DNA of 32,642 bases from the NCBI GenBank assembly GCA_012517255.1, contig JAAYVH010000022.1, positions 1 to 32,642 of the forward strand. The letters are read 5' to 3'. Shown here piece after piece: positions 19,455 to 28,853 of this stretch. How positions within the stretch are numbered: the first letter of the stretch is position 1; each line of letters begins with the position of its first letter. The translations under genes and the position numbers were made by a program. This DNA is from Chthonomonadales bacterium. GTDB taxonomy: Bacteria; Armatimonadota; Chthonomonadetes; Chthonomonadales; CAJBBX01. A model generated the notes under the pieces. The model saw only the letters and a list, made by a program, of their open reading frames with translations. It was not told the origin of the DNA and did not search any database.

Positions 19455-21620
19455 CTACGGCCGCCTGCCGGCGCTCGTGGGCGCTGCGTTCATCTCGATG
19501 CACACCAGCGAGTGCGCCGGCAACCGGTAGGTCATGGGTGAGCTGACGTTGCGCAACGGCATGCGCGTCACGGTCACTTCATTGGGACCGCCGCGCGAGA
19601 ATCGGGGGTTGATCTCGTCCTCAGCCTGCTTGGCCCACGCGATTCCCGGAACCTGCTTCGGGGCCGTGCCGGTGTTGGCGTCGAGGCCGGAGCCCGTAAG
19701 TGTCCACACGGCGCCGCCTCTCGCGGGGCGAAAGGCCCGCGTCCGGATCCGGAGGTCAGCGGAGCGGTCGAAGTGCTTGTTGACCGCCATGATGGTGAGC
19801 TTGCGGCCATCGGCGCTGAGGCTCGCGACGGCTTCGACGTATGGCGCGCCGCTCGTCGCGGGCACGTAGCCGAGAGCCGGCGCATCGAACGTTGGCGAGG
19901 CAGTGGCGCTCTTCACGAGACGAGCGCCGAAGCGCCGCGTGAACATCTGCAGCGCACAGTAGGAGGCCGTGGGCGCGAAGCGGTCGCCTCGAACGCCGAT
20001 GGCGCCGATGAACAACTGGTCTACGAGCTTGAAGTAGTTGGCGGCATCCACGGACGGGCACTCAAGGAAAGCCATCAAGACGCTGGCAGTGTACAGCGCC
20101 GAGCCAAGGGTCTTGCAGTGATCCACGAAGCGGCTCGTGGGCAGAGCATGGTACAGCGTGCCCCACTCGGTGACGGCGATCTTGATTCGCCGGGCATCTG
20201 CGGGCGGCAGCGCGCCGATGCGTCCTCTCAGCGCAGCGAGGCTCTTGCGTATGTGAACGGGCGCCGCAAGGGTGGCCCTGTATACCTCGCGCACGCCACG
20301 TCCCCCATCGTTAATCACCATGGGAGCGTAGGCGTTGTGCACAGCCACGAAGTCAATGTCGCGTCCGACCTTGCCCAGCACCTTTCGATCCCAATCGCGA
20401 TGGGTCGTGTTCCAGTAGCTCTCATTGCTGATGGCGCCGATCTTGATGCTCGCATCGGCCCGGCGCATGGCCCGGATGAACGCTGCGCACTTCTCGGCGT
20501 ACTGCTCAGGGGTCATGGCGATCTGCGCCGTTGCCGGCGATCCGTCGTTCATGTACACCTCGTTGCCGATCTCCCACCAGGTGACGCGGTCGGCCCGGTC
20601 CCGACGGCCGTTAACATAGCGAACCCAATCGGCCGCCTCTTCCGCCGTGCCTGTGCCGACATTGACGGTGATCATCAGATGCCCGCCGGCCCGGCGCGCG
20701 AAAGCGAGCATCTCCTCGGTTCCCAGCACATGCCGCGACTTTCTCTCGCCGGGAAGTCCCGACTGCCACGGGCGTTTGTCCTGGTCGCCAAGCCCGTCTC
20801 GCCAGTGATAGTAGTCGGAGAACGTGCCGCCGGGGAAACGGATCAGCGACACTCCCAGCTCCCTGGTTAGCCGGATCAGGTCGGGATCAAGCCTCGCCTT
20901 GCGCTCATCCCAGATGCCGTTGCCGTTCCATACCCACTCTGTGTTGATGCCGTAGAGCGTCCGCGGGATCGTGCGCACGATCTTGCCGGCGTCCACCTCG
21001 ACAGTGGCGTGCAAGGGCGCCCCGGGATCGGCCAGACTGGCTTTGAGGCGCGCAGGGAGTTCGGCGCTGAGCGCCACATTGTCGAAGCTGGCCGAACCCG
21101 ACGTCCCGTTCACCGCGCACACCATGATGATCTGGGCCACCTCGTCAGTGTCGGGCACCAGCACGGTGTCTTCCAGACGCTCTGAGCCTGGGCTGTGTTC
21201 GGTCCGCATGAGCGTGCCGCCGCCCAGCATCGAACCGGACTTGGCCATGACGAATACGCCAAGCACGGCCGTCGCTTCGCCGCTCGCTCGCAGGGTTCCC
21301 CCGTAGTACAGGCGCTTGCCGCGGTAAGGCGTCGCCCCGATGGCCTGTCCGACGCCAAGAGGCTTGCTCGCGTCGGTGTTGGCCGGCGTCGGCCTCAGTA
21401 CCAGGGCGAGCTTGCCCTGCCCGAACGGGGATGGCCCGAGTTCGATGGACCCTTTGGAGGCGTTGGCAGGATCTGCCCACCAACCCTCCGGCGGATCGCC
21501 TCTCTGTTCGAAGCCCGGGTTCCGGATCAGATTGGAGTCCGCGGGGCTCTGCGACAGGCCGATCAGCGCGATGCCTGCCAGACCGATGGCGCATGCCGCG
21601 GCGGCCAGCGTGCGATTCAT
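19455..21620 (-). CDS. GH51-type alpha-L-arabinofuranosidase with N-terminal CBM-like domain
   Basis: 721 residues. A signal peptide (about 1-25, MNRTLAAAACAIGLAGIALI) is followed by a jelly-roll domain (~28-190, NLIRNPGFEQRGDPPEGWW ... SASFDNVALSAE) of the CBM4/9 type. The (beta/alpha)8 catalytic domain starts at GINTEWVWNGNG and SLIRFPGGTFSDYYHWRDGLG. Acid/base Glu354 is in WWEIGNEVYM and nucleophile Glu485 in IAVTEWGTLYH. A C-terminal beta-sandwich completes the family layout. It removes arabinofuranosyl side chains from arabinoxylan or arabinan, or acts on a related substrate. ATG 21620 was chosen for the signal peptide; ATG 21638 is possible, and neither has a good ribosome-binding site. 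It is read divergently from the lipoprotein gene. Confidence 0.87.
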   Translation of the reverse strand: MNRTLAAAACAIGLAGIALIGLSQSPADSNLIRNPGFEQRGDPPEGWWADPANASKGSIELGPSPFGQGKLALVLRPTPANTDASKPLGVGQAIGATPYRGKRLYYGGTLRASGEATAVLGVFVMAKSGSMLGGGTLMRTEHSPGSERLEDTVLVPDTDEVAQIIMVCAVNGTSGSASFDNVALSAELPARLKASLADPGAPLHATVEVDAGKIVRTIPRTLYGINTEWVWNGNGIWDERKARLDPDLIRLTRELGVSLIRFPGGTFSDYYHWRDGLGDQDKRPWQSGLPGERKSRHVLGTEEMLAFARRAGGHLMITVNVGTGTAEEAADWVRYVNGRRDRADRVTWWEIGNEVYMNDGSPATAQIAMTPEQYAEKCAAFIRAMRRADASIKIGAISNESYWNTTHRDWDRKVLGKVGRDIDFVAVHNAYAPMVINDGGRGVREVYRATLAAPVHIRKSLAALRGRIGALPPADARRIKIAVTEWGTLYHALPTSRFVDHCKTLGSALYTASVLMAFLECPSVDAANYFKLVDQLFIGAIGVRGDRFAPTASYCALQMFTRRFGARLVKSATASPTFDAPALGYVPATSGAPYVEAVASLSADGRKLTIMAVNKHFDRSADLRIRTRAFRPARGGAVWTLTGSGLDANTGTAPKQVPGIAWAKQAEDEINPRFSRGGPNEVTVTRMPLRNVSSPMTYRLPAHSLVCIEMNAAPTSAGRRP

Positions 21621-21780
21621 GCTCTGAGTATAGGCCATCGCGAGGCCGACCGCAGGCAGGTATTCCGAAGCCGCATGCCGAAATGGATCAGGAAGGACGA
21701 AGCGACCGGGCGAACCACGCCTGACCCTGGCGGAGGATGTCGCCGCCGGACGATTATCGGTGCACTGAGAGAGGCCGATC

Positions 21781-22746
21781 ATGCCCAGGAACCTTGCTGC
21801 TTTAATTGCCATACTTGCGCTGGCCGTTGGGACATCGGGATGCGCGCCACGGCCCGCGCGACCGAAGCCGGCAGTTCAACAGGCTGCTTCCAAACCGGAG
21901 ATATGGGAGTGTCCGCTTGAACAGACCGAGGGCTGGGAACCGCACGGCCACGAGCGGCTCAGCGCCGAGGCGCGTGCCGTGCTTGACCGCAAGTACGGCT
22001 CGTGGTCGCTGGAGAAAGACCAGACGATCGGGACGTGCAGGGCCCTGTGGCTTAACATCTTCCCGCCCAAGGACGAGCCGTGGCGGCTCGTCGTCCTCGC
22101 CCCGGACAACCGCATCGTTGCCAGCATTCCTGCAGGCTCCAAGGACTGGCTCACAGTCGTCGGCGAGTATGACATGGATGGCAACGGCACCAGGGAGGCG
22201 CTCATCTCCTTCTATTCCGGAGGGGGCCACTGCTGCACGACCGGCTGCTTCGTGGACACCGGATCGAATCCTCGACAGTTGGGGGGCTACGAAGCCACCC
22301 ACGGTGACTGCGGCGAGGCCGGAGACCGCGACGCCGACGGACGCACCGATTTCGTCTCTCGCGACTTCAGCCTCGCCTACTTCGAGGGCTCGTTTGGCGA
22401 ATCCCCTGACCTGCCCTTCGCCTATGGCTACCGCGACGGGAGATTCGTCGATCTGACCCGTGAGATATGCGGCGCCGAGCTGCGCGAGATCATGGCCGCG
22501 GGGCGCAAGTACCTGAGGGAAGACCCCTCGAGGTACCCCAGGTATCAGGACGTGCGGAACGCCGTGAACATGTGGTACATCGCGGCGACCGTGTTCGGCG
22601 AGGAACAGCAGGCGGTGGTGGAGATCACGCGTCTGCTGACTCCCGAAGGCCGCGCGCGTTTCATGTCCAACATGAAGGAGCGCCGCGAGTGTGCGGCCCA
22701 ACGACGCAAACTGCTGTGGACCGGCGTTCGCAAGGATCTGCTGTAG
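21781..22746 (+). CDS. Lipoprotein of unknown function with Asp-rich calcium-like loops
   Basis: 321 residues with a lipobox (ALAVGTSGC, Cys21), so anchored in the envelope. Two loops resemble calcium-binding DxDxNG or FG-GAP-type turns: EYDMDGNGTREALISFY (about 129-145) and GDRDADGRTDFVSRDF (about 181-196). A GGGHCCTTGCF segment (148-157) and other cysteines may form disulfides. The C-terminal ~90 residues are helical (REICGAELREIMAAGRKYL, EEQQAVVEITRLLTPEGRARF). No family was recognised. GAGAGG is about 8 bp before the ATG. It is the first of three plus-strand genes leading to a sulfatase and a GH42-like fusion, so a role in sensing or binding glycans is possible but unproven. Confidence 0.75.
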   Translation: MPRNLAALIAILALAVGTSGCAPRPARPKPAVQQAASKPEIWECPLEQTEGWEPHGHERLSAEARAVLDRKYGSWSLEKDQTIGTCRALWLNIFPPKDEPWRLVVLAPDNRIVASIPAGSKDWLTVVGEYDMDGNGTREALISFYSGGGHCCTTGCFVDTGSNPRQLGGYEATHGDCGEAGDRDADGRTDFVSRDFSLAYFEGSFGESPDLPFAYGYRDGRFVDLTREICGAELREIMAAGRKYLREDPSRYPRYQDVRNAVNMWYIAATVFGEEQQAVVEITRLLTPEGRARFMSNMKERRECAAQRRKLLWTGVRKDLL

Positions 22747-22796
22747 GGCCGCCGGGCCATGCGGTGGCCCGCCCCGCAGCGAACGTCTGCGGCGCC

Positions 22797-24338
22797 ATGG
22801 CCTGTACGCGGCGCGAGCTGCTCGATCAGGCGGTGGCCGCTGCCGCATGGGGTCTGGGAATGGAGGCGACGAACATGAGCAGGCGCGACACCGAGCGATT
22901 GCCGAATGTGGTGCTGGTCGTCGCCGATGACCTCGGTTTCGGCGATCTGGGCTGCTACGGCGCACGGCGCATACCCACCCCCAACGTGGATCGGCTGGCA
23001 GCTTCGGGACTGCGGTTTACCAATGCCCATGCCGCGGCTGCCACATGCACCCCGTCGCGGTATTCCTTGCTGACCGGCATGTATCCATGGCGCAAGCGCG
23101 GGACCGGCATCTTGCCCGGAGATGCGTCGCTCATCATCGATCCCGGCAGTGCAACGCTCCCTGAGGTACTGCTGCGAGCGGGCTATCGCACCGGCGTGGT
23201 GGGCAAATGGCATCTGGGGCTCGGCGGACCCGAAGGACCCGACTGGAATGGCGAGCTCCGCCCGGGACCGCTCGAAGTGGGCTTCGACTACTGCTTCCTG
23301 ATGCCGGCCACATGCGATCGCGTGCCATGCGTCTATGTGGAGAACCATCGTGTCGTGGGTCTGGATCCTGCCGATCCGATCCGCGTAAGCTACAAGGAGC
23401 CGATCGGCGCCGAGCCGACGGGCAAGGCGCACCCGGAGCTGCTGAAGGTACGGCCGAGCCACGGCCACGATCAGACCATCATCAACGGGATCAGCCGCAT
23501 CGGCTACATGACAGGCGGCAAGGCGGCGCGCTGGGTAGATGAGGACATGGCCGACACCTTCACGAGCAAGGCCGTAAGCTTCATCGAGCGTCACGCGCGC
23601 GAGCCCTTCTTCCTCTACTTCGCCACGCACGATCCGCACGTGCCGCGTGTGCCTCATCCACGCTTCGCAGGCAAGAGCGGCTGCGGCGTTCGCGGCGACG
23701 TGATCGTCCAGTTCGACTGGTGCGTTGGCGAGCTCATGAGAGCGCTGGACCGACACGGTCTCATCAAGGACACGATCGTCATCGTCACCAGCGACAACGG
23801 CCCGGTTGTGGACGATGGCTATGCCGACGGCGCCGTCGAACGTCTTGGCGATCACAGGCCCGCAGGACCCCTGCGCGGAGGCAAGTACAGCATATTCGAA
23901 GGGGGCACGCGCATCCCGTTCATCCTGAGCAGACCGGGCTCGGTGAAGCCCGGCGTCTCCGATGCGCTGATATGCCTCATGGATCTCACGGCATCGCTGG
24001 CGGACCTGACCGGGCAGAAGCTCGCAGCCGGAGAGGCCTATGACAGCGTCAACGTCCTGCCGGCGCTGTTGGGCGACTCGCTCGAAGGCCGCGAGGAGCT
24101 CGTGGAGCAGGCGGGCACGCTGGCCCTTCTCAAAGGCGATCTGAAGGTCATCGAACCGAGCCGCGGGCCTGCTTACGCACCGCTCACCGACACTGAGCTG
24201 GGCAACTCGCCCGAGCCGCAGCTCTATGACCTGAAGGCCGACCTCGGCGAGCGCAATAACCTCGCCGATCAGAAACCCGACGAGGTCGGCCGACTCCGAG
24301 ACCGACTGGCACGAGTGAAAGCGCGTGAGGCCCGATGA
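22797..24338 (+). CDS. Formylglycine-dependent sulfatase
   Basis: 513 residues. The N-terminus (MACTRRELLDQAVAAAAWGLG) looks like a Tat-type export signal with an RR pair. The alkaline-phosphatase-fold sulfatase domain has metal-binding Asp44-Asp45 (VVADDLGFGDLGCYG), the modification motif Cys84-Thr-Pro-Ser-Arg (the Cys becomes formylglycine), GKWHLG (Lys137, His139), His278 (FATHDPH) and Asp333-Asn334 (TSDNGP). The ending LYDLKADLGERNNLAD is typical. It hydrolyses a sulfate ester, probably on a glycan given nearby lyase and glycosidases. No maturase gene is in the window. It starts 50 bp after the lipoprotein gene; an ATG at 22861 would remove the signal. Confidence 0.9.
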   Translation: MACTRRELLDQAVAAAAWGLGMEATNMSRRDTERLPNVVLVVADDLGFGDLGCYGARRIPTPNVDRLAASGLRFTNAHAAAATCTPSRYSLLTGMYPWRKRGTGILPGDASLIIDPGSATLPEVLLRAGYRTGVVGKWHLGLGGPEGPDWNGELRPGPLEVGFDYCFLMPATCDRVPCVYVENHRVVGLDPADPIRVSYKEPIGAEPTGKAHPELLKVRPSHGHDQTIINGISRIGYMTGGKAARWVDEDMADTFTSKAVSFIERHAREPFFLYFATHDPHVPRVPHPRFAGKSGCGVRGDVIVQFDWCVGELMRALDRHGLIKDTIVIVTSDNGPVVDDGYADGAVERLGDHRPAGPLRGGKYSIFEGGTRIPFILSRPGSVKPGVSDALICLMDLTASLADLTGQKLAAGEAYDSVNVLPALLGDSLEGREELVEQAGTLALLKGDLKVIEPSRGPAYAPLTDTELGNSPEPQLYDLKADLGERNNLADQKPDEVGRLRDRLARVKAREAR

Positions 24339-24390
24339 AAGCTGACGAGAGCCTCGCCGCCCCCAGCGCGCAGTCACGCTCAGAGGACGT

Positions 24391-26451
24391 ATGTACAGCG
24401 CGCTCCTAGCCCTCGCCGCGATCGCCGTCGGCCAGGGCGCCCCTGCGTCCTACCGGCGGTGCATGACCGATCCGCAGGCATGGTACTTCGATCCTCCGGC
24501 CCGCATCGAGGCCAGATTCCAGAAGTATCGGGACATGGGCGTGACCATGCTACGGATCGAGCTAGACTGGAGGTCCCTGGAGACCACGCCGGGGATCTGG
24601 AGCTTCGAACGCGTCCAGCCGTATCTCCGCCTCGTGCGACAGTACGGGTTTCGGGTGAAGCTGATCGTCGGCGCGCTCATGGGCCCGCCCAGATGGTTCT
24701 TCGATGCGCACCCCGACGCCCATATCACCGATGAGGATGGGCAGGTCAGCCTCAACACCGTCAGCTACTGGTACCCGGGTCTGCGCGCGCTCATGTCCGA
24801 CAAGGTGCGCGGGATACGGCGTGTCGTGGCGCAATCAGGGCTCGCCGATCGCGTGGACTTCGTCATACCGGCTCTCGGCCCGGCCGGCGAGGCTATCTAC
24901 CCCGTACCATGGACACTGGGGGCACACGTCACGCGCCAGACCATGTGGTGCTATGACTGCCACGCGCAGACTGACTTCAGGAGGGCCATGCAGCGCCGAT
25001 ACCGGACGATCGGCGCCGCGAACAGGGCATGGGGCACATCGTTCAGCGGATGGGACGAGGTGGCGCCGCCCCGTCCCGGCGAGCGCCCCGGACCTATGTG
25101 GCACGATGTCCTGACTTGGTACCGTGACGCCAAGCGTGAGTTCGTACGCTGGCAAGTGGCGTCGCTGAAACGCGAGTTTCCTGCAGCCACGACGCTGATC
25201 TACGTGCCCGGCACCGCCTATTCGCCCGAAGACTGGAACGACGCCGTTCGTACCGGTCGCGGCAACGACCGCATTCTCATGATGGCGGACTCGTTCTTCC
25301 TCATGGATCTCGCCTCACGAACGGCCAGTTGGCTGCAGTACACCGGCTGCGAGAACGAAGCGGAGGTGCGGCGTCTGACGGCATATCTCCGCGTGCGTGG
25401 GCGGTCGGCGCCGCCCATGATAGGCGAAAACGCGGGAGTCCCGGACGCGGCAGGCGATCCCGGGCATCTGGCCGACGTCGTGCTCCGCCATGGCCTTGCC
25501 GGACTGGACTACACCCACTCCCACTTCGCATTCGGGCCCGACGGCCTGTCGGAATCGCCGACCACCGCGGCGCTGCGGCAGGCTTTCTCCCGCATAGCGC
25601 GCGCGGAATCCCCCGTACCGGAGAAAGCGCCGACGACGCGGAGGTTCCGAGCGCTGGCCCATGGACCCGCGAAGATGGCCGGCGTGCCCGATGGCGTGTC
25701 GCGCGTGGACTACGCAGGCAGCGCCGACGGTACGCCGGACTGGGCTCTCGTCTATCCGCCGAGCGGCTCCGAGGCAACCTGGGTTGTGAACCTCCACGGG
25801 CATGGGTCAAACGGCGATCAGTTGTTCACTCGGCCGGATATCCGTGACCTGTGGCTGCCGGCCTTCCGCTCGCGAGGACTGGGGATCGTCGCGCCGAACA
25901 TGCGCGGGAGCACATGGATGTCTCCCGAGACGGCATCGGATCTGCATGAGCTGCTCGACTGGGTTCGGAAGGAGCTCGGAGCGAGACGGTTCATCGTGGT
26001 AGGCGGGTCCATGGGCGGTTCGGCTGCTCTGGCCTACGCCGTGCTCCATCCGAACGATGTGGCGGCGGTTGTGGCGTTGTGTCCGGCAGCCGATATCGGA
26101 GACTACGCGAGGCGGTGCGCCACGGCGGAGCCTCAGATTTGCCGGGAAATCGGCATGACCATCCGCGCAGCGTACGCGGGCGAGCCGGACGACATACCGC
26201 GCGTGTTCAAGGCGAGGTCCGCCGTACGGCATGCCGCCCGGCTCACGATGCCGGTCTATGTATGCCATGGAGCCCGTGACGCGCTCATACCGGTCAGCAA
26301 CGTTCGTCGGCTCGTTGTCGCCATGGCAGGCAGGTCGAGTTTCCGCTACGAGGAGCAGCCCGACGGCGACCACGAGACGCCGCTGGCCGCGTTGCCTCGC
26401 GCTCTCAACTGGGCGCTTGCTCGGATCGGTGACCGCAGAAGCCCTCCATGA
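24391..26451 (+). CDS. GH42-like glycosidase fused to an alpha/beta-hydrolase (esterase)
   Basis: 686 residues with a short signal (MYSALLALAAIAVGQGAPA). Residues ~25-405 form a beta-galactosidase-like (beta/alpha)8 domain: GVTMLRIELDWRSLETTPGIWSFE, LMGPPRWFFDAHPDAH, probable acid/base Glu167 (ALGPAGEAIYPV) and probable nucleophile Glu346 (PPMIGENAGVP). Residues ~430-680 form a serine hydrolase: VVNLHGHGSNGD, nucleophile Ser540 in VGGSMGGSA, Asp630 in HGARDALIP and His661 in DGDHETP. The combination could remove an acyl group and the sugar from the same decorated glycan. It follows the sulfatase by 52 bp and ends just before a strong terminator. GH42 is a resemblance, not a firm family assignment. 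Confidence 0.82.
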   Translation: MYSALLALAAIAVGQGAPASYRRCMTDPQAWYFDPPARIEARFQKYRDMGVTMLRIELDWRSLETTPGIWSFERVQPYLRLVRQYGFRVKLIVGALMGPPRWFFDAHPDAHITDEDGQVSLNTVSYWYPGLRALMSDKVRGIRRVVAQSGLADRVDFVIPALGPAGEAIYPVPWTLGAHVTRQTMWCYDCHAQTDFRRAMQRRYRTIGAANRAWGTSFSGWDEVAPPRPGERPGPMWHDVLTWYRDAKREFVRWQVASLKREFPAATTLIYVPGTAYSPEDWNDAVRTGRGNDRILMMADSFFLMDLASRTASWLQYTGCENEAEVRRLTAYLRVRGRSAPPMIGENAGVPDAAGDPGHLADVVLRHGLAGLDYTHSHFAFGPDGLSESPTTAALRQAFSRIARAESPVPEKAPTTRRFRALAHGPAKMAGVPDGVSRVDYAGSADGTPDWALVYPPSGSEATWVVNLHGHGSNGDQLFTRPDIRDLWLPAFRSRGLGIVAPNMRGSTWMSPETASDLHELLDWVRKELGARRFIVVGGSMGGSAALAYAVLHPNDVAAVVALCPAADIGDYARRCATAEPQICREIGMTIRAAYAGEPDDIPRVFKARSAVRHAARLTMPVYVCHGARDALIPVSNVRRLVVAMAGRSSFRYEEQPDGDHETPLAALPRALNWALARIGDRRSPP

Positions 26452-26483
26452 CGGCGGCGAGCGCCGACGTCCCCTGCAGCAAG

Positions 26484-26515
26484 AAGCCCCGCCGTCAGCG
26501 ACAACGGCGGGGCTT
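26484..26515. terminator. Strong hairpin terminator, probably bidirectional
   Basis: AAGCCCCGCCGT (26484-26495) pairs perfectly with ACGGCGGGGCTT (26504-26515) across an 8-nt loop, with a short T run following on the plus strand. It lies between the convergent GH42-like fusion and subtilase genes and could end both transcripts. Confidence 0.9.
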
Positions 26516-26563
26516 TCGACGTGGCCCGTTGCGCATGGCATCGGGCGCGCGGTGTGATCGCGG

Positions 26564-28117
26564 CTACTTGGTGCGAGCGTTGACCGTGTTCGAGAAGCCG
26601 CTCTCCAGACCGTCGGCGTTGACCGCCGTCACCTTGTAGTAGTAGCGAGTCCGTCGCGGCAGGCCGCTGTTGGTGTACGTCGTGGTGGCGTTCAGCGTGG
26701 CGATGCAGGTGAAGCCCGAGGATGAACTCGTCGAACGGTAGACCTTGTTCTGCACGACGTTCGGGCTGCTCGACTGGGTCCACTTCAGCGTGATGTAGTT
26801 GGTGCCGGCGGTTGCGCTGAGGTTGGTGGGCGCCGCGGGCGGCTCCGGGGCAGGAGGCGGCGGAGGCTCAACCGTGCCGCCCATGGCCTTGAAGACGTTC
26901 ACTCGCCCGCCGGCGATGGTTCGACCCGAGAAGGGCGTGTAGGGATCGGTGTTGCCGATGATGAGCGCCTTGACATCGGCATTGGTCAGAAACGGCGACT
27001 TCGACCAGATCAAGGCTGCCTCGCCCGCTACGTGGGGGCAGGCCATTGAGGTGCCGTTCAGGGATGCGTAGTTCAGCGGATAGCCGGCGGTCGCCGGATA
27101 GGTCGGCGCCGTGGAGAGGATCGCGGCGCCCGGCGCAGCTACGGCTACCCACGACCCCCAGTTAGAGAAGCTGCAGAGCGTGTCGGTCGAGTCGGTTGCC
27201 GCTACGGAGAGGGACTCCGGATACGCCGCCGGGTAGCTGGGCGTCGAGGAGCTGTTGTTGCCGGCAGCCGCCACCACGATGCACCCTCTGGACCACGCGT
27301 AGGAAACCGCGCTCGCCAGCGTGATCGAACCGCCGCCGCCGAGGCTCAGGCTGATCACGTTGGCGCCGTTGTCGGCAGCCCAGGTGATTCCCTCGGCCAC
27401 GTCGGTGGTGTTGCCGCTGCCCCACTGGCTCAGAACCTTGACCGGCATGAGCTTCACGAAGCTGCTGTCGCTGCCCGCCAGTCCGTCCCATCCGGCTATG
27501 CCCGCGATGCCGACGCCGTTGTTGATCTGCCCGGCGGCGATGCCGGCACAGTGCGTGCCATGGCCGTGGTCATCGAGGGCGTCGCTCGGCGTATCGGTCA
27601 ACGCATTGAAGCCGACAATCGTCGAGCCGTTGCGCAGGATCTTGTTGGTCAGGTCCGGGTGGGTGTTGTCAATGCCCGTGTCCACGATGGCGATCACCAC
27701 CGGCGCAACCGGGCTCCACAGCTCCCAGGCCAGATCGGCCTGAATCTTCTTGGGGCCGTACTGACTGGCGAAGTAGGGGTCATTGGGCGTTGCGCACGTG
27801 GTCAGGATGTAGTTCGGCTCGACGAACCGGACGCCGGGCGTCTGAGCTATACGGGCGGCCGCCTGTTCGAGGCTCATGCCCGGTCGGACCCTGACGCGAT
27901 GCACGCCGATCCTCGCGTTGGTCTCCAGAATCTCTCCCACATTGATGGCTGCCTGACGGACCCACCCGGCCTGATCGGCCTGATGGGTAACGCCTACCAG
28001 CAGCTCGCCCGGTACGTACGGGTACTGGACTGGCGCTTGGGCCAGTGCGCCCGCGCATAGGACGAGCGCGATAAGAGCGAAAACGACTACCGACAATCCT
28101 CTGCGATGGTGGTTCAT
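26564..28117 (-). CDS. Secreted subtilisin-like serine protease with fibronectin III domain
   Basis: 517 residues from ATG 28117, 6 bp after AGGAGG. Signal peptide ~1-26, then an I9-like propeptide (~33-105, YVPGELLVGV ... GVRFVEPNY). The S8 catalytic domain has Asp146 (IVDTGID), His186 (DHGHGTHCAG), oxyanion Asn287 (AAAGNN) and Ser357 (LNGTSMACPHVAGE). A Pro-rich linker (EPPPPPAPEPP) leads to a C-terminal fibronectin type III module (~430-517, PTNLSATAGTNYITLKW ... YYYKVTAVNADGLESGFSN). It should be an extracellular, self-processing protease. No obvious partner lies immediately upstream; the upstream 735 bp hold repeats and no gene. A GATAAT-like -10 at 28165-28160 is weak. Confidence 0.93.
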   Translation of the reverse strand: MNHHRRGLSVVVFALIALVLCAGALAQAPVQYPYVPGELLVGVTHQADQAGWVRQAAINVGEILETNARIGVHRVRVRPGMSLEQAAARIAQTPGVRFVEPNYILTTCATPNDPYFASQYGPKKIQADLAWELWSPVAPVVIAIVDTGIDNTHPDLTNKILRNGSTIVGFNALTDTPSDALDDHGHGTHCAGIAAGQINNGVGIAGIAGWDGLAGSDSSFVKLMPVKVLSQWGSGNTTDVAEGITWAADNGANVISLSLGGGGSITLASAVSYAWSRGCIVVAAAGNNSSSTPSYPAAYPESLSVAATDSTDTLCSFSNWGSWVAVAAPGAAILSTAPTYPATAGYPLNYASLNGTSMACPHVAGEAALIWSKSPFLTNADVKALIIGNTDPYTPFSGRTIAGGRVNVFKAMGGTVEPPPPPAPEPPAAPTNLSATAGTNYITLKWTQSSSPNVVQNKVYRSTSSSSGFTCIATLNATTTYTNSGLPRRTRYYYKVTAVNADGLESGFSNTVNARTK

Positions 28118-28318
28118 CGGGACCCTCCTCATGGTCTGCGCGATTTGTCCGTCAGAGGCATTATCGGCGCGCAGTCCGTTGGGGGTCTGTAGGACTTCCG
28201 GCAGTCCGACCGTCGGAAGCGAGCAGTTGGCAAGGCAGGAGGATCCCCGCATGCTGCACGGGCGACGTGTCCTACAGGATAGGGAGGTCCCCGTAGCATC
28301 GGAATGAGGCGATGGGGC

Positions 28319-28493
28319 GGACGCCGTCGTCCGGGGGCTTGCGCCGCCCGGCTATCATCCCCCGTCGCTACGCGACGGGTTAGGGTGATGGGTTGGGCGC
28401 CGCCGTTATCCGGGGGCTTGCGCCGCCCGGCTACCATCCACCGACGCTACGCGACGACAACACGATCCACGACCGCCGCACCGCGACGACAAC
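28319..28493. repeat. Interspersed hairpin repeat, two tandem units
   Basis: Two units start near 28319 and 28397, with their CCGGGGGCT cores 79 bp apart (28331 and 28410). Each has two foldable parts: CCGGGGGC-TTGC-GCCGCCCGG (one bulged G) and a stem of the CGTCGC-TAC-GCGACG type. In unit 2 the latter reads CGACGCTACGCGACG. A GGTTAGGGTGATGGGTTGG linker joins the units. The flanks 28118-28318 contain no supported gene. Confidence 0.85.
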
Positions 28494-28505
28494 GTGCCCC
28501 GCGTT

Positions 28506-28551
28506 CGTCGCGGAGCGACGACGGATGATAGCCGAGGTCCTCGGACCTCGG
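28506..28551. repeat. Two adjacent hairpins between repeat clusters
   Basis: CGTCGC-GGA-GCGACG (28506-28520) resembles the stem of the neighbouring repeat units. CCGAGGTC-CTCG-GACCTCGG (28532-28551) is a perfect 8-bp stem with a 4-nt loop. Neither has a T-tract. They may be decayed repeat units or structures downstream of the leftward PepSY/stalk gene. The rest of 28552-28645 shows nothing recognisable. Confidence 0.55.
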
Positions 28552-28645
28552 GAACGCCCGAGGACGCACCGCGTTCCCTCGCCTTTGTCCCTTTCCCATT
28601 CCAACCGTAACGCCCATGATTGTCGCCAAGGGCGTTCCGACCGGC

Positions 28646-28745
28646 GGACGCCGTCGTCCGGGGGCTTGCGCCGCCCGGCTACCATCCATCGTCGCTACGC
28701 GACGACAACACGATCCACGACCGCCGCACCGCGACGACAACATGA
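28646..28745. repeat. Interspersed hairpin repeat, single unit
   Basis: Same core as at 28319, with CCGGGGGCT at 28658, GCCGCCCGGCTACCATCC and the CGTCGC-TAC-GCGACG stem. It shares the extended tail ACAACACGATCCACGACCGC with the unit at 28397, so these two are a subfamily. No gene was found between it and 28854. Confidence 0.85.
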
Positions 28746-28853
28746 CCAACATTCGTCGCGCTGCTCCGCGCGTAGAACCAGCGCGCCACTTCGCCGATCA
28801 CGGCGGAACCGCGTGACCCACGGCATCCATTGCGCTGCCGATCCAAACGATGC

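Noticed and set aside
22545-24377. Long minus-strand open frame of 610 codons opposite the sulfatase
   Set aside because: Antisense shadow; the sulfatase frame carries all active-site motifs.
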